From: Sulfurimonas aquatica
Lineage (GTDB): Bacteria > Campylobacterota > Campylobacteria > Campylobacterales > Sulfurimonadaceae
DNA length: 64,000 nucleotides
Assembly (NCBI RefSeq): GCF_017357825.1
Contig: NZ_CP046072.1
Coordinates: 434,001 to 498,000 of the forward strand
Reading direction: 5' to 3'
The notes beneath the pieces were generated by a model. The model made no database searches. It was not told the origin of the DNA and saw only the letters and a program-made list of their open reading frames with translations. Shown here one piece after another: positions 27,931-35,742 of the stretch (its first letter is position 1; each line of letters begins with the position of its first letter). The position numbers and the translations under genes were made by a program.

Positions 27931-29072
27931 CAAAACATCATTGAAAATGATAACTTAAGGTTATCAGATTGAGAAAGGGTATGAAACTGGTACTCACTCT
28001 TGATTGCAATAGGGTAGAGTGGTCTATAGGTATACCCAACTATTAACATTTCACCAGATCTATTTATGAACTTCTCACTATAAGCTTCTGCTCTAACTAT
28101 ACCAATATGCTTTTGTGTAAAACGGTATAACCCTTGAAGGTATAGAGCATAGTCTGTTGTAAATTCACTTTTAGATCTTTGTGAACCAAGCTCACCCATT
28201 ATTTGATACATATCACTATCATACTTCATACTCAGGTGGGCATAGTATCGCTCTGGCTCTTTTAAGTCATCTTTTTGAAACCTGTACTTATCTTCAGCTT
28301 CTTCGTCATTTTCTTCACTCTCTTCCTCTTTTTCATCCTCCTCATATTCATCATCATCTTCGAAGTAGTACTCTATGATATTGAAAACACCAGCATTGAA
28401 TTTCATACTAAAGTTATCATGTGTAAAAGTCATACCAATACCAAAGTGTTCATCAATCCTATAGTTGTTGTAAGTGGGGTCTAAATCACTATTTTTTTGA
28501 ATCATTAGATCCAAAGTGTATTCATTTTCAGCAAAACTACTATAAGTAGCACCCATACCAGTAGTGTACTGAGGAAAGACAAGATAGGATGTATTTGGAT
28601 TTGAGCTTGTTGCTCTAAGAACATTTACAGGGAGTAGGTTCCAGTAACCAATGGGTGAGTTGTACTTACCAACTCTTACAAGTGAGTTTTCATTAAAGTT
28701 ATAGTCTACATAGAGTCTTTCAGTATGAAGATAAGTGTCCTGCTCAATTGAGGTCTCTTTGTAGTCATCACTATTTGGATTGTTTTTTGGTGGAGTTCTT
28801 TGAAGTTCTGTCTCCACATAAAACTCTTTAAACTCAAACTCTGCCATATAGGAAAACTTATCATAAGAGCCATAGGCTAGAAGTGCTATATCATCAACTC
28901 TATATTTTTGAGAGGTTTGAGTCTTTTTATAATCGAGTGAGAAGTAACCACCTATATAAAGAGGAAAAGAGGCTACCTGCATACCTTTGCCAAGTTCATA
29001 ACTACTTTGCTCTAACTCCTCTGCACTAAGGGAGAGCATAAAAACAAAAAAAATAATTAAAATTTTCTTCAA
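27930..29072 (-). CDS. Outer-membrane beta-barrel (porin-like) protein
   Basis: The 380-residue protein has a signal peptide and a strand-rich body ending in the aromatic LKLSFSMMF, as expected for an outer-membrane barrel. It shows porin-like stretches such as RLYVDYNFNENSLVRVGKYNSPIGYWN. A very acidic insertion (about residues 240-265, almost all D/E) sits in one loop. I place the start at TTG 29072, giving MKKILIIFF, because AGGA lies six bases upstream; an ATG five codons earlier has no ribosome site. First gene of a three-gene operon with the PstS-like protein and the sensor kinase. Confidence 0.7.
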   Translation of the reverse strand: MKKILIIFFVFMLSLSAEELEQSSYELGKGMQVASFPLYIGGYFSLDYKKTQTSQKYRVDDIALLAYGSYDKFSYMAEFEFKEFYVETELQRTPPKNNPNSDDYKETSIEQDTYLHTERLYVDYNFNENSLVRVGKYNSPIGYWNLLPVNVLRATSSNPNTSYLVFPQYTTGMGATYSSFAENEYTLDLMIQKNSDLDPTYNNYRIDEHFGIGMTFTHDNFSMKFNAGVFNIIEYYFEDDDEYEEDEKEEESEENDEEAEDKYRFQKDDLKEPERYYAHLSMKYDSDMYQIMGELGSQRSKSEFTTDYALYLQGLYRFTQKHIGIVRAEAYSEKFINRSGEMLIVGYTYRPLYPIAIKSEYQFHTLSQSDNLKLSFSMMF

Positions 29073-29080
29073 AAAAAGTC

Positions 29081-29115
29081 CTAACATGATAAATATGCTG
29101 ATATGCTAACATGAT
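29081..29115. repeat. Direct repeat of CTAACATGAT upstream of the barrel operon
   Basis: The 10-mer CTAACATGAT occurs at 29081-29090 and again at 29106-29115, 25 bases apart, just upstream of the barrel gene start at 29072. It could be a regulator site for the minus-strand operon. Seen by eye only; the AT-rich setting makes chance repeats possible. Confidence 0.3.
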
Positions 29116-29154
29116 TTATGTGAATATGTTTTAAAATATATTCGAAATATTCAA

Positions 29155-29196
29155 TCTTCATTAAATCTTCATAAAACTATTTTAAACTTACATAAT
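29155..29196 (+). promoter_or_regulatory. Pho-box-like direct repeats and promoter for the cytochrome operon
   Basis: TCTTCAT at 29155-29161 repeats exactly at 29166-29172 with an 11-base period and AT-rich spacers. Looser copies follow at 29177 (CTATTTT) and 29187 (CTTACAT). This is the geometry of PhoB/OmpR-family sites. CATAAT at 29191-29196 could be the -10 box, placing the repeats over the -35 region as in activated promoters. The regulator is unknown. Confidence 0.45.
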
Positions 29197-29215
29197 TAAA
29201 AATTAGGAGTACAAA

Positions 29216-30865
29216 ATGAGAGGATTATATTTAACAAGTTTTATAGTTGCTACATTAGTATTGAGTGGATGTGGGGGAAGTTCAGATAGTAGCAGTGAGA
29301 GTAACGAAGCTACTCAAAGTAGTTCAACTATTACTGTAGAGAGGGGTCCTATTCTTGGAGCAACAGTAGTTGATTCAGAGGGAAAAGTTGCAAAAGAAGA
29401 TGCTAATGGTCGCTATATATTTACTCCAGCTCCTCTTTACCCTATTATCGTAAGTGGTGGTGTTATAGATATGGATAGAGATGGGAGTATAAGTATAGGC
29501 GATGTGAAGAATGATTATAAGCTCAGTACAACATCGGGGAGTGTCGTAACTATGGCTACTACAATGGCGGTAAATCCAGCAACAAAACTGAAGTTAGAGA
29601 CACTTGCTAGTAGTTTTGGATTGTCGCTTGATGATGTAATGAGCAAAACACCAACAGAGTCTAAAGAGATAGAAGCCATTTCAAACATTCTATATAAGTA
29701 TGCAAAAGATAATAATATTTCAGATTTACTAGATAGTAGTGATGAGAAAATACTTAACTTTGATATCGCAGCAATTACCTTAGATATAAAAGAGACATTT
29801 GATGCTTATGAAGCTGAGGGAGATGAGCATGATTCTAAAGAGACTGAAGAAGAACTGATGAATGCCATAGCTTATGGTGTCTCTATTTTAGACTCAGATG
29901 GAGTGAGTGAAGCACTAAGTGGTTTTGGGGAGATTGATGATGATTTAGTACAGAGTTTATCTCAAGAGCTTTTAGTAATGAAGAGCGAGTATGAGTCTGA
30001 ATATGGAGATTTAGACTATGAAGAGAGTGATGGGGATGATTATGTGCATAACCAAGGGTTGGACTGTATGGCCTGTCATGGAACGAATCCTACTGCACTT
30101 TTTGAAAGTGAGGATGAAGATGATGAGTCAGATGATCATGATGATGAAAATGAAAATGAGTCTGAAGAGAATGATGAGCAGTTTACATCGGGTGCTACTA
30201 TTTATAGAACTCTTAATGCAGCCAATGGAGTTACAAATGTGGCAAGTGGTTACTCTTTAAGATTAGTGCTTGAAAACACTAATGCAGTAATAAATTATAG
30301 ATTAGGTCAAGGTAATGGAAATGTAAACGCGACCTTTGATGAAGGGACAGTAAATAGTTATACTGCTCATGTAATAGACCCAGAGGGGAATATTGTAAAT
30401 AGCTCTCTTAGCAATTCTCATGATTTATCTAGACTTGCATGTAATAGCTGTCATACATCTGCTGGAGCTAATGGAGCACCGGGAAGAATAGTCTCTTTTA
30501 ACTACTCTACCCCAGAAGCTGAAGTTCAAACACCTGTAGTTACACCTGAGGTAAATAGTACGACAGAAACTACACCTACTACTACAGTTGTAAAAAAATC
30601 TTTTGCAAATGATGTCATGCCAATATTTGAGGCTAAATGTAAGATTTGTCATGGAAATAGTGGAAATTTTAGTGTAACTACAGCTGCAGTAACATATATG
30701 AGTATTAATGCTTTTGGTGGGACAAATATAGCAACACCAACAAGTTCATCTATCTTAACAAAAGCAACTGGAGTTGCTCATGATGGTGGGGTTATATTCA
30801 GTAATACGTCAGCTGAGTATGCTACCATAAGGGATTGGATTTTTGAGGGTGCGTTAAATAACTAA
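29216..30865 (+). CDS. Multiheme c-type cytochrome lipoprotein
   Basis: The 549-residue protein has a lipoprotein signal (lipobox LSGC, C19) and a Ser-rich linker. An N-terminal domain follows with an EF-hand/dockerin-like loop DMDRDGSISIGD (85-96). Three heme c motifs are visible: CMACH (284-288), CNSCH (409-413) and CKICH (475-479). A highly acidic D/E/N segment lies at about 298-322, between heme 1 and the SGATIY segment. It is probably exported to the outer membrane or periplasm. It is the first gene of a six-gene operon with another cytochrome, a TlpA-like protein, DUF4266, DUF3570 and ApbE. AGGAG precedes the ATG. An electron-transfer role is inferred from the hemes. Confidence 0.8.
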   Translation: MRGLYLTSFIVATLVLSGCGGSSDSSSESNEATQSSSTITVERGPILGATVVDSEGKVAKEDANGRYIFTPAPLYPIIVSGGVIDMDRDGSISIGDVKNDYKLSTTSGSVVTMATTMAVNPATKLKLETLASSFGLSLDDVMSKTPTESKEIEAISNILYKYAKDNNISDLLDSSDEKILNFDIAAITLDIKETFDAYEAEGDEHDSKETEEELMNAIAYGVSILDSDGVSEALSGFGEIDDDLVQSLSQELLVMKSEYESEYGDLDYEESDGDDYVHNQGLDCMACHGTNPTALFESEDEDDESDDHDDENENESEENDEQFTSGATIYRTLNAANGVTNVASGYSLRLVLENTNAVINYRLGQGNGNVNATFDEGTVNSYTAHVIDPEGNIVNSSLSNSHDLSRLACNSCHTSAGANGAPGRIVSFNYSTPEAEVQTPVVTPEVNSTTETTPTTTVVKKSFANDVMPIFEAKCKICHGNSGNFSVTTAAVTYMSINAFGGTNIATPTSSSILTKATGVAHDGGVIFSNTSAEYATIRDWIFEGALNN

Positions 30866-30875
30866 AGGGGGCTTT

Positions 30876-31448
30876 ATGAAAAATAGCATTTATTATCTTG
30901 TATTTTTGGCTTTTACAACTCTTCTCATCGGTTGTGGTGAGAGTGAAGATGAAACTGTTCTTACAACTACTCAAGGTTGGCACTATCAAGGGAGAGATTG
31001 TTTAGGGTGTCATAATATTGACTTAAAAGAGGAGAAGCATCTTCTCTTTGGAGGGACACTCTATAAAAGTGAAAATGTTACAGACCAGAATGACTTAGAT
31101 AGTGTCTGTGGTGGTAACTTTATAATTAACTTTTTGGATAGTAGTTTTCAAACCATATACAGCTCAAAAGATTATGTAGATGAGAACTCACCGGGATATA
31201 ATGCAAAAGGAAACCTTTTTGTGCTCCAAAGAGAGCTTCCTCTAATCAGTGCTGGAGAATACAGAATCCAAATTACAGATGAAAATGGGATTGTGATGGC
31301 TATAGAAGAACATACATTTAATTCACAACCTTATGACATCAACAACCCAGCAAACAGTCAAAATAATGTCTCGTGTAATGCATGTCATGGTATAGGTAAA
31401 AAAGAAGACCCTATTTATGTTGAAATAAATGCAAATCTTTGTAAATAA
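30876..31448 (+). CDS. Diheme c-type cytochrome lipoprotein
   Basis: The 190-residue protein has a lipoprotein signal (lipobox LIGC) and two heme c motifs, CLGCH near residue 47 and CNACH near residue 168. Between them is a strand-rich domain that begins with LFGGTLYKS and ends with a segment like GEYRIQITDENG. The order CxxCH, G-G-T-L-Y, beta domain, CxxCH repeats that of the central part of the preceding cytochrome, so the two may share a domain. It starts 10 bases after it, with AAAGGGGG as ribosome site. Confidence 0.78.
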   Translation: MKNSIYYLVFLAFTTLLIGCGESEDETVLTTTQGWHYQGRDCLGCHNIDLKEEKHLLFGGTLYKSENVTDQNDLDSVCGGNFIINFLDSSFQTIYSSKDYVDENSPGYNAKGNLFVLQRELPLISAGEYRIQITDENGIVMAIEEHTFNSQPYDINNPANSQNNVSCNACHGIGKKEDPIYVEINANLCK

Positions 31449-31458
31449 AGGATAAAAA

Positions 31459-31953
31459 ATGAAAAAATTAATAACACTACTATTTTTAACTCTTTCGCTC
31501 TTGGCAGCTCCAAAAGTTGGTGATAAAGCAGTTTCGTTTGAACTGCCAAATCTTTATGATGCTAGTAAAAAATCACTCAATAGTGACTTTGAAGGCAAGG
31601 TAATCTTACTTAATATTTGGGCTAGTTGGTGTCCTGGCTGTAAAGAGGAGATGCCACTCTTTGTGAAACTTCAAGAGGAGTTTGATAAAAAAGATTTTTC
31701 AATTGTTCTAGCTAACATAGATTCTGAAGCTATAAACGCCATCTCATTTTTAGAAGAAGTGGATGATGATGCGATACTTACCGCACTCTATGATGAGTCT
31801 AAAAAACTACCAAAAGAGTACAGATGTATAGGTTTGCCATCTTCATATCTTATTGATAAGAGTGGGACTATTGTAGAGGTTTATGTTGGGGCTTTAAATG
31901 AGAATGCGATAGTAAAGTTAAAAGAGAAGATTAAAAATCTTATAGGAAAGTAG
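31459..31953 (+). CDS. TlpA/ResA-like exported thioredoxin
   Basis: The 164-residue protein has a signal peptide (MKKLITLLFLTLSLLAA) and a thioredoxin fold with the active site WASWCPGCKEEMP (C58, C61), followed by a cis-proline strand IGLPSSYLID. TlpA/ResA-type proteins reduce periplasmic cysteines, for example in apocytochromes before heme attachment. In this operon it may act on the cytochromes or on the paired cysteines at the C-terminus of the DUF4266 protein. It starts 10 bases after the diheme gene and has AAAGGA upstream. Confidence 0.85.
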   Translation: MKKLITLLFLTLSLLAAPKVGDKAVSFELPNLYDASKKSLNSDFEGKVILLNIWASWCPGCKEEMPLFVKLQEEFDKKDFSIVLANIDSEAINAISFLEEVDDDAILTALYDESKKLPKEYRCIGLPSSYLIDKSGTIVEVYVGALNENAIVKLKEKIKNLIGK

Positions 31954-31955
31954 AT

Positions 31956-32174
31956 ATGTATAAACTTATCTTAATATTTTTTGCACTAATTATGAGTGGT
32001 TGTTCTGAGCATCTTGTTCGTGTAATGCCTTATGAAAAAGAGTATTTTGCACAAGATAAGATGAGTCTCTCGCCAATAGCTGAGCGCTCAGAACAAGAGG
32101 GACATATATTCTTGATTCGCGAAGCAAGTGCTGGTGGAGAGAGTTCATTTCAAGGAGGATGCGGATGCAGATAA
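31956..32174 (+). CDS. DUF4266-like small lipoprotein
   Basis: A 72-residue lipoprotein with lipobox LIMSGC (C16) and a mature part of 57 residues ending in a Gly/Cys-rich tail FQGGCGCR, with two cysteines two residues apart. The REASAGG...GGCGC tail is the hallmark of DUF4266. Its function is not established; the cysteines could bind a metal or form a disulfide with the neighbouring TlpA-like protein. It starts 2 bases after the TlpA gene and overlaps the DUF3570 gene by 10 bases. The tail codons also carry the ribosome site of that gene. Confidence 0.75.
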   Translation: MYKLILIFFALIMSGCSEHLVRVMPYEKEYFAQDKMSLSPIAERSEQEGHIFLIREASAGGESSFQGGCGCR

Positions 32175-33283
32175 AACAACTACTTAGCTTTGTTCTCTCT
32201 TTGATTTTTCTAAATCTAAATGCGATGGCATCTGACCTTAAAGATAAAATGTCATTTGGTGTAAGCACATATAGTGATAACGCTGATGTTGAAGTCTATT
32301 CACCAACGTTTGCACTCTATAAAAAACTTGCATCTCAGTGGATGCTGGGTGTAAAGATGAGAATAGATGCAATAACAGCCGCTAGTATTAAAAACGGAAG
32401 TAGTGCTGGTCGTGTAGATGCTGTAACTTCAGCTTCATCAAAAGAAGACAAAACATTTGATGATGTCCGTTTCGCTCCAACTGCTATGCTTACATACGAC
32501 GACAGTGATAATACACTGACATTTGGAACTTACTTTTCATCTGAGGTTGACTATACTGGTCAGGCACTCTTTGTAAACTATGTAAGACAACTCAATGAGC
32601 AAAACACAGCTTTAGGTATCGGATTTGCCCAATCATTTGACAAGTGGAAACCAGTATATGATAGAGAACTTCCAAGAGATAATAGAAATGAGATGAAGCT
32701 AGATTTATCTATAAACCAACTTATATCACCGACATTCTCTATGCAAGCGGTTTACTCTTTCATGAATAGTGAAGGATTTCTCTCTTCACCATATCATTAT
32801 GTACTTCAAGATGACCTCTCAAAGTTTGAAAACTATCCTGCTACAAGAGCGGGTCATGCCTTTGCACTCAAAGGGGTTTATCTTTTAAATGCGACAAATA
32901 GTATGAACTTTTCATACAGATACTATATGGATGATTGGGATATCACTTCACATACTTTAAACGCCGAGTATCTACATGATTTTTCTAAAGTTTTTACAAG
33001 TGGTTTGAGACTACGTTACTACTCTCAAAGTGAATCTTTTTTCATTAAACCAATTGGCTCATATACTTTAACTGATAGATACTATGCGACAGATTATAGG
33101 ATGAGTGCATTTGATTCTTATACTATTGGTATTCCATTTATCTATAAACTTGGTGGTGGGGATAAGCTTACTGCGAGTGTAGATTATTATAAGACATCGA
33201 GTAATGAGTATCTTCAAACTTGGTATGGTATAGACTCTTTAGAATCAGTTTTTGCAACTTTAACATACGAGTTTGATTACTGA
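32165..33283 (+). CDS. DUF3570-like outer-membrane barrel with two flavinylation-type motifs
   Basis: The 372-residue protein has a signal peptide (to NAMA) and a strand-rich body ending in LTYEFDY, as for an outer-membrane barrel of the DUF3570 family. A loop between early strands holds two motifs that fit the ApbE flavinylation consensus D-x-x-[ST]-x-A-[ST]: DAITAAS (68-74) and DAVTSAS (85-91). FMN would attach to S74 and S91. The flavin transferase gene apbE follows with a one-base overlap. I chose ATG 32165 because AAGGAGG lies six bases before it; an ATG at 32159 directly touches that site. Flavin loading is inferred. Confidence 0.75.
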   Translation: MQIKQLLSFVLSLIFLNLNAMASDLKDKMSFGVSTYSDNADVEVYSPTFALYKKLASQWMLGVKMRIDAITAASIKNGSSAGRVDAVTSASSKEDKTFDDVRFAPTAMLTYDDSDNTLTFGTYFSSEVDYTGQALFVNYVRQLNEQNTALGIGFAQSFDKWKPVYDRELPRDNRNEMKLDLSINQLISPTFSMQAVYSFMNSEGFLSSPYHYVLQDDLSKFENYPATRAGHAFALKGVYLLNATNSMNFSYRYYMDDWDITSHTLNAEYLHDFSKVFTSGLRLRYYSQSESFFIKPIGSYTLTDRYYATDYRMSAFDSYTIGIPFIYKLGGGDKLTASVDYYKTSSNEYLQTWYGIDSLESVFATLTYEFDY

Positions 33284-34203
33284 TGTCCATCTTTAGCAAC
33301 GGTCTTAAAACGACCGTTATGAGTACAGAACTTCTTATAGAGTCTAAGGTTTCTAAAAAAGTGCTTTTTGAGTGTTTAGAGTTGGCAAGAGAGTTTGAGG
33401 CTAAATACTCTGCTTATAAAATAGACTCACTCCTGAGTAAGATAAACGCCAACTCTGGCAAGACTCCCATTAACGCAACAAAAGAAGAGCTAGAAATTTT
33501 TCAAAAAGCACTTGATATGGCAGTACTCTCAGATGGAGCATTTGATCCAACCATAGGCTCTATAACACAAGGGAGTTATGGCTTTGGAACTTCAGAAGAA
33601 AAAATCCCTTCTCAAAAAGAGCTAAATTCAAAAAAAGAGTTAGTAAACTATAAAAATATCCAACTGACAAATGAGAGTATATATCTAACAAAAAAAGGTA
33701 TGCGACTTGACCTTGGTGGAATAGGTAAAGGGTATGTGGCAGATAAAATAATAGAGCACTTAAAACTCAAAGGTGCAACTAAAGGCTTAGTCTCTGTTGG
33801 TGGTGAGGTTTGCTCATTTGGTAAAAAGTATAACATAGCAATTAAAAACCCATTTAATGATTCAAATATTGCTCTCATTAAAAGCTCTAATAGCGAACTA
33901 AGTATATCAACAAGTGGAGATTATGAACGCTACATAGACTCAAAAGAGCATCACCATATACTTGACTCTAAGACACAACTCTCTAACCACCATTATAGCT
34001 CTTTAACAATAGTCCAAAATGGCAGAGATACAACTACTCTTGATGCTTTAGCGACTGTGGCGTTTAACTCAAAGCCATCAGAGTTAAAGGTATTGGCAAA
34101 GAAGTTTAAAGTTGCTTTTTTTGCGTTAACTCCACAAAAAGATATCATTATAGAAAACTTTATAAATCTAGATATAGAGGGTTTTGAACTTTTTTCGCTT
34201 TAG
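33283..34203 (+). CDS. apbE: FAD:protein FMN transferase
   Basis: ApbE splits FAD and attaches FMN covalently to a Thr/Ser of a target protein. The 306-residue protein has the family segments DGAFDPTIG, LDLGGIGKGYVADKI, LVSVGGEVCSFGK and ISTSGDYERY, plus the metal-binding TTTLDALATVAFN. The start ATG overlaps the DUF3570 stop by one base, and a stop codon in frame just upstream (33274) rules out an extension. Unlike most Gram-negative ApbE proteins it has no signal peptide or lipobox, so it appears cytosolic while its likely target is exported. Confidence 0.92.
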   Translation: MSIFSNGLKTTVMSTELLIESKVSKKVLFECLELAREFEAKYSAYKIDSLLSKINANSGKTPINATKEELEIFQKALDMAVLSDGAFDPTIGSITQGSYGFGTSEEKIPSQKELNSKKELVNYKNIQLTNESIYLTKKGMRLDLGGIGKGYVADKIIEHLKLKGATKGLVSVGGEVCSFGKKYNIAIKNPFNDSNIALIKSSNSELSISTSGDYERYIDSKEHHHILDSKTQLSNHHYSSLTIVQNGRDTTTLDALATVAFNSKPSELKVLAKKFKVAFFALTPQKDIIIENFINLDIEGFELFSL

Positions 34204-34264
34204 TATTTTTACTCTATTATTAGGATATACTCTTGTAGAATAATATAGAGAGGGGGATTTTTAG

Positions 34265-35371
34265 ATGTTTAACAAAACAAGTTGTAACATGAATCAGACT
34301 GAGTCTTATATCCGCTTTGTTATTGCATCAGCACTTCTCACTTATGCTGTGTTAAATAGTAGTATTGTTTTTAGTGTTATAAGCTTATTTATCTACTATA
34401 GTGCAGTTAAAAAGTTCTGCTTACTTTATCATATCTTTCATATCAATGAGAAATATGGACTCAAAAACTATTACCTTGCACTTTTACCTAAATATAGAAC
34501 TTCACCAGTCTTTATTTTTAATGATAAATCTAAAATTATTTTTTCTAATGAGTCTGCAAAAGAGGAAATACCAAATATTCAATCACTTACAGATCTCAAT
34601 ATAGACAATCAAGATGAGTTTATCGACAATGGACTAGAAGATGTCATCATGTATAGATATAGAGATAAACATTATCAAGTAGAACTTAAAGGGATTTCAC
34701 AAGAGAAGATTTTTTTAGCATATTTTACAGATGTAACAGAACTTATAGAGCTAAATGAAGCTGTCAGTAAAGCAATAGAAGAGACACAAAGAGAGATTAT
34801 CTATGCTATGGGTGAGATAGGTGAGACCCGATCTAAGGAGACAGGAAACCATGTAAAAAGAGTTGCCCTATACTCTAAGGAACTTGCTAGACTTTATGGA
34901 CTCTCTGAAGAAGAGTCAGAGAGACTACAGATGGCAAGTCCTATGCATGACATTGGTAAAGTTGGAATTCCTGATGCCATTTTAAATGCACCAAGAAAAT
35001 TAACTTTTGATGAGTTTAAAATTATGAAAACACATGCGCAGCTTGGATATGAGATGCTCAAAAGCTCAAATAAACCCATACTTAAAGCTGCATCAATAGT
35101 AGCAAATGAGCATCATGAAAAGTGGGATGGTTCAGGGTACCCTAATGGAACAAGTGGCGAAGATATTCATATATATGGTCGCATTACTGCCATTGCAGAT
35201 GTGTTTGATGCACTTGGAAGTGAGAGGGTTTATAAAAAAGCTTGGGAGCTTGATGATATTTTAGAGCTATTTAAACAAGAGAGCGGTAAACATTTTGACC
35301 CAAAACTTATACTGCTATTTATAGATAATTTAGACAAGTTTTTACTCATTAGAGATAAATATATTGATTAA
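34265..35371 (+). CDS. HD-GYP domain c-di-GMP phosphodiesterase
   Basis: The 368-residue protein has two N-terminal membrane helices (about 14-52), a PAS-like middle part (about 75-165) and a C-terminal HD-GYP domain. The catalytic motifs are intact: ETGNHVKRVA, MHDIGKVGIPD, ANEHHEKWDGSGYPNG and GRITAIADVFDAL. HD-GYP enzymes hydrolyse c-di-GMP. The GGGGGA ribosome site is strong. The gap of 61 bases after apbE suggests a separate transcript. It overlaps the NrtS-like gene by 8 bases, so it is linked to that and to the chemoreceptor. Confidence 0.88.
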   Translation: MFNKTSCNMNQTESYIRFVIASALLTYAVLNSSIVFSVISLFIYYSAVKKFCLLYHIFHINEKYGLKNYYLALLPKYRTSPVFIFNDKSKIIFSNESAKEEIPNIQSLTDLNIDNQDEFIDNGLEDVIMYRYRDKHYQVELKGISQEKIFLAYFTDVTELIELNEAVSKAIEETQREIIYAMGEIGETRSKETGNHVKRVALYSKELARLYGLSEEESERLQMASPMHDIGKVGIPDAILNAPRKLTFDEFKIMKTHAQLGYEMLKSSNKPILKAASIVANEHHEKWDGSGYPNGTSGEDIHIYGRITAIADVFDALGSERVYKKAWELDDILELFKQESGKHFDPKLILLFIDNLDKFLLIRDKYID

Positions 35372-35732
35372 AATAGAACATATTAAAATATACTGTGAGA
35401 TTGCAAGCTCAAAAAGTGTAGTAGCTAGGGCAACGAAAGTCTCATTTGTCGTGGGCACAACACTCAACCTAATAAATCAAGGAGACTCTTTAATAGCACT
35501 AGATCTGATAAATGTAAGTATCATTAAATTAGTTCTTACATACTTTGTGCCATATGGAGTTACTACATATACAGCAACTGCAATGAAGGTTGAATTTCAA
35601 ATAGGAACAAAGGCAATAGTCGATGCAGATTTACAATGTGTAAACTGTAAGCAGGAGATTCATGTAGATAAAGATGAGATCATACCAGAGTGTAAATCAT
35701 GTGGGATAAAGACACATTGGCAACTAAAATAA
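35364..35732 (+). CDS. NrtS-like membrane domain fused to a zinc ribbon
   Basis: The 122-residue protein starts at TTG 35364, overlapping the HD-GYP stop. Residues about 20-75 match the small NrtS family (first described as a nitrate/nitrite transporter in cyanobacteria): KVSFVVGTTLNLINQGD followed by a second helix ending LTYFVPYGVTTYTA. Residues 90-118 form a zinc ribbon or rubredoxin-like knuckle with C92-x2-C95 and C110-x2-C113. I do not know this fusion from characterised NrtS proteins. With a soluble chemoreceptor 10 bases downstream and an HD-GYP protein upstream, a sensory role is plausible. Confidence 0.65.
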   Translation: MIKIEHIKIYCEIASSKSVVARATKVSFVVGTTLNLINQGDSLIALDLINVSIIKLVLTYFVPYGVTTYTATAMKVEFQIGTKAIVDADLQCVNCKQEIHVDKDEIIPECKSCGIKTHWQLK

Positions 35733-35742
35733 GGTCTAATAT

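Noticed and set aside
30090-30182. Repeated GATGAT/GAAAAT-like codons as a tandem-repeat or CRISPR-like array.
   Set aside because: They encode the acidic Asp/Glu/Asn segment of the cytochrome in frame, with irregular units and no spacers. No CRISPR array was seen anywhere in the window.
30188-30199. SGAT in the triheme cytochrome (residues 325-328) as a possible ApbE flavinylation site.
   Set aside because: The consensus needs Asp three residues before the Ser/Thr; here that position is Gln. The similar segment in the diheme protein (GGTLY) also lacks the motif, so it more likely belongs to a shared beta domain.
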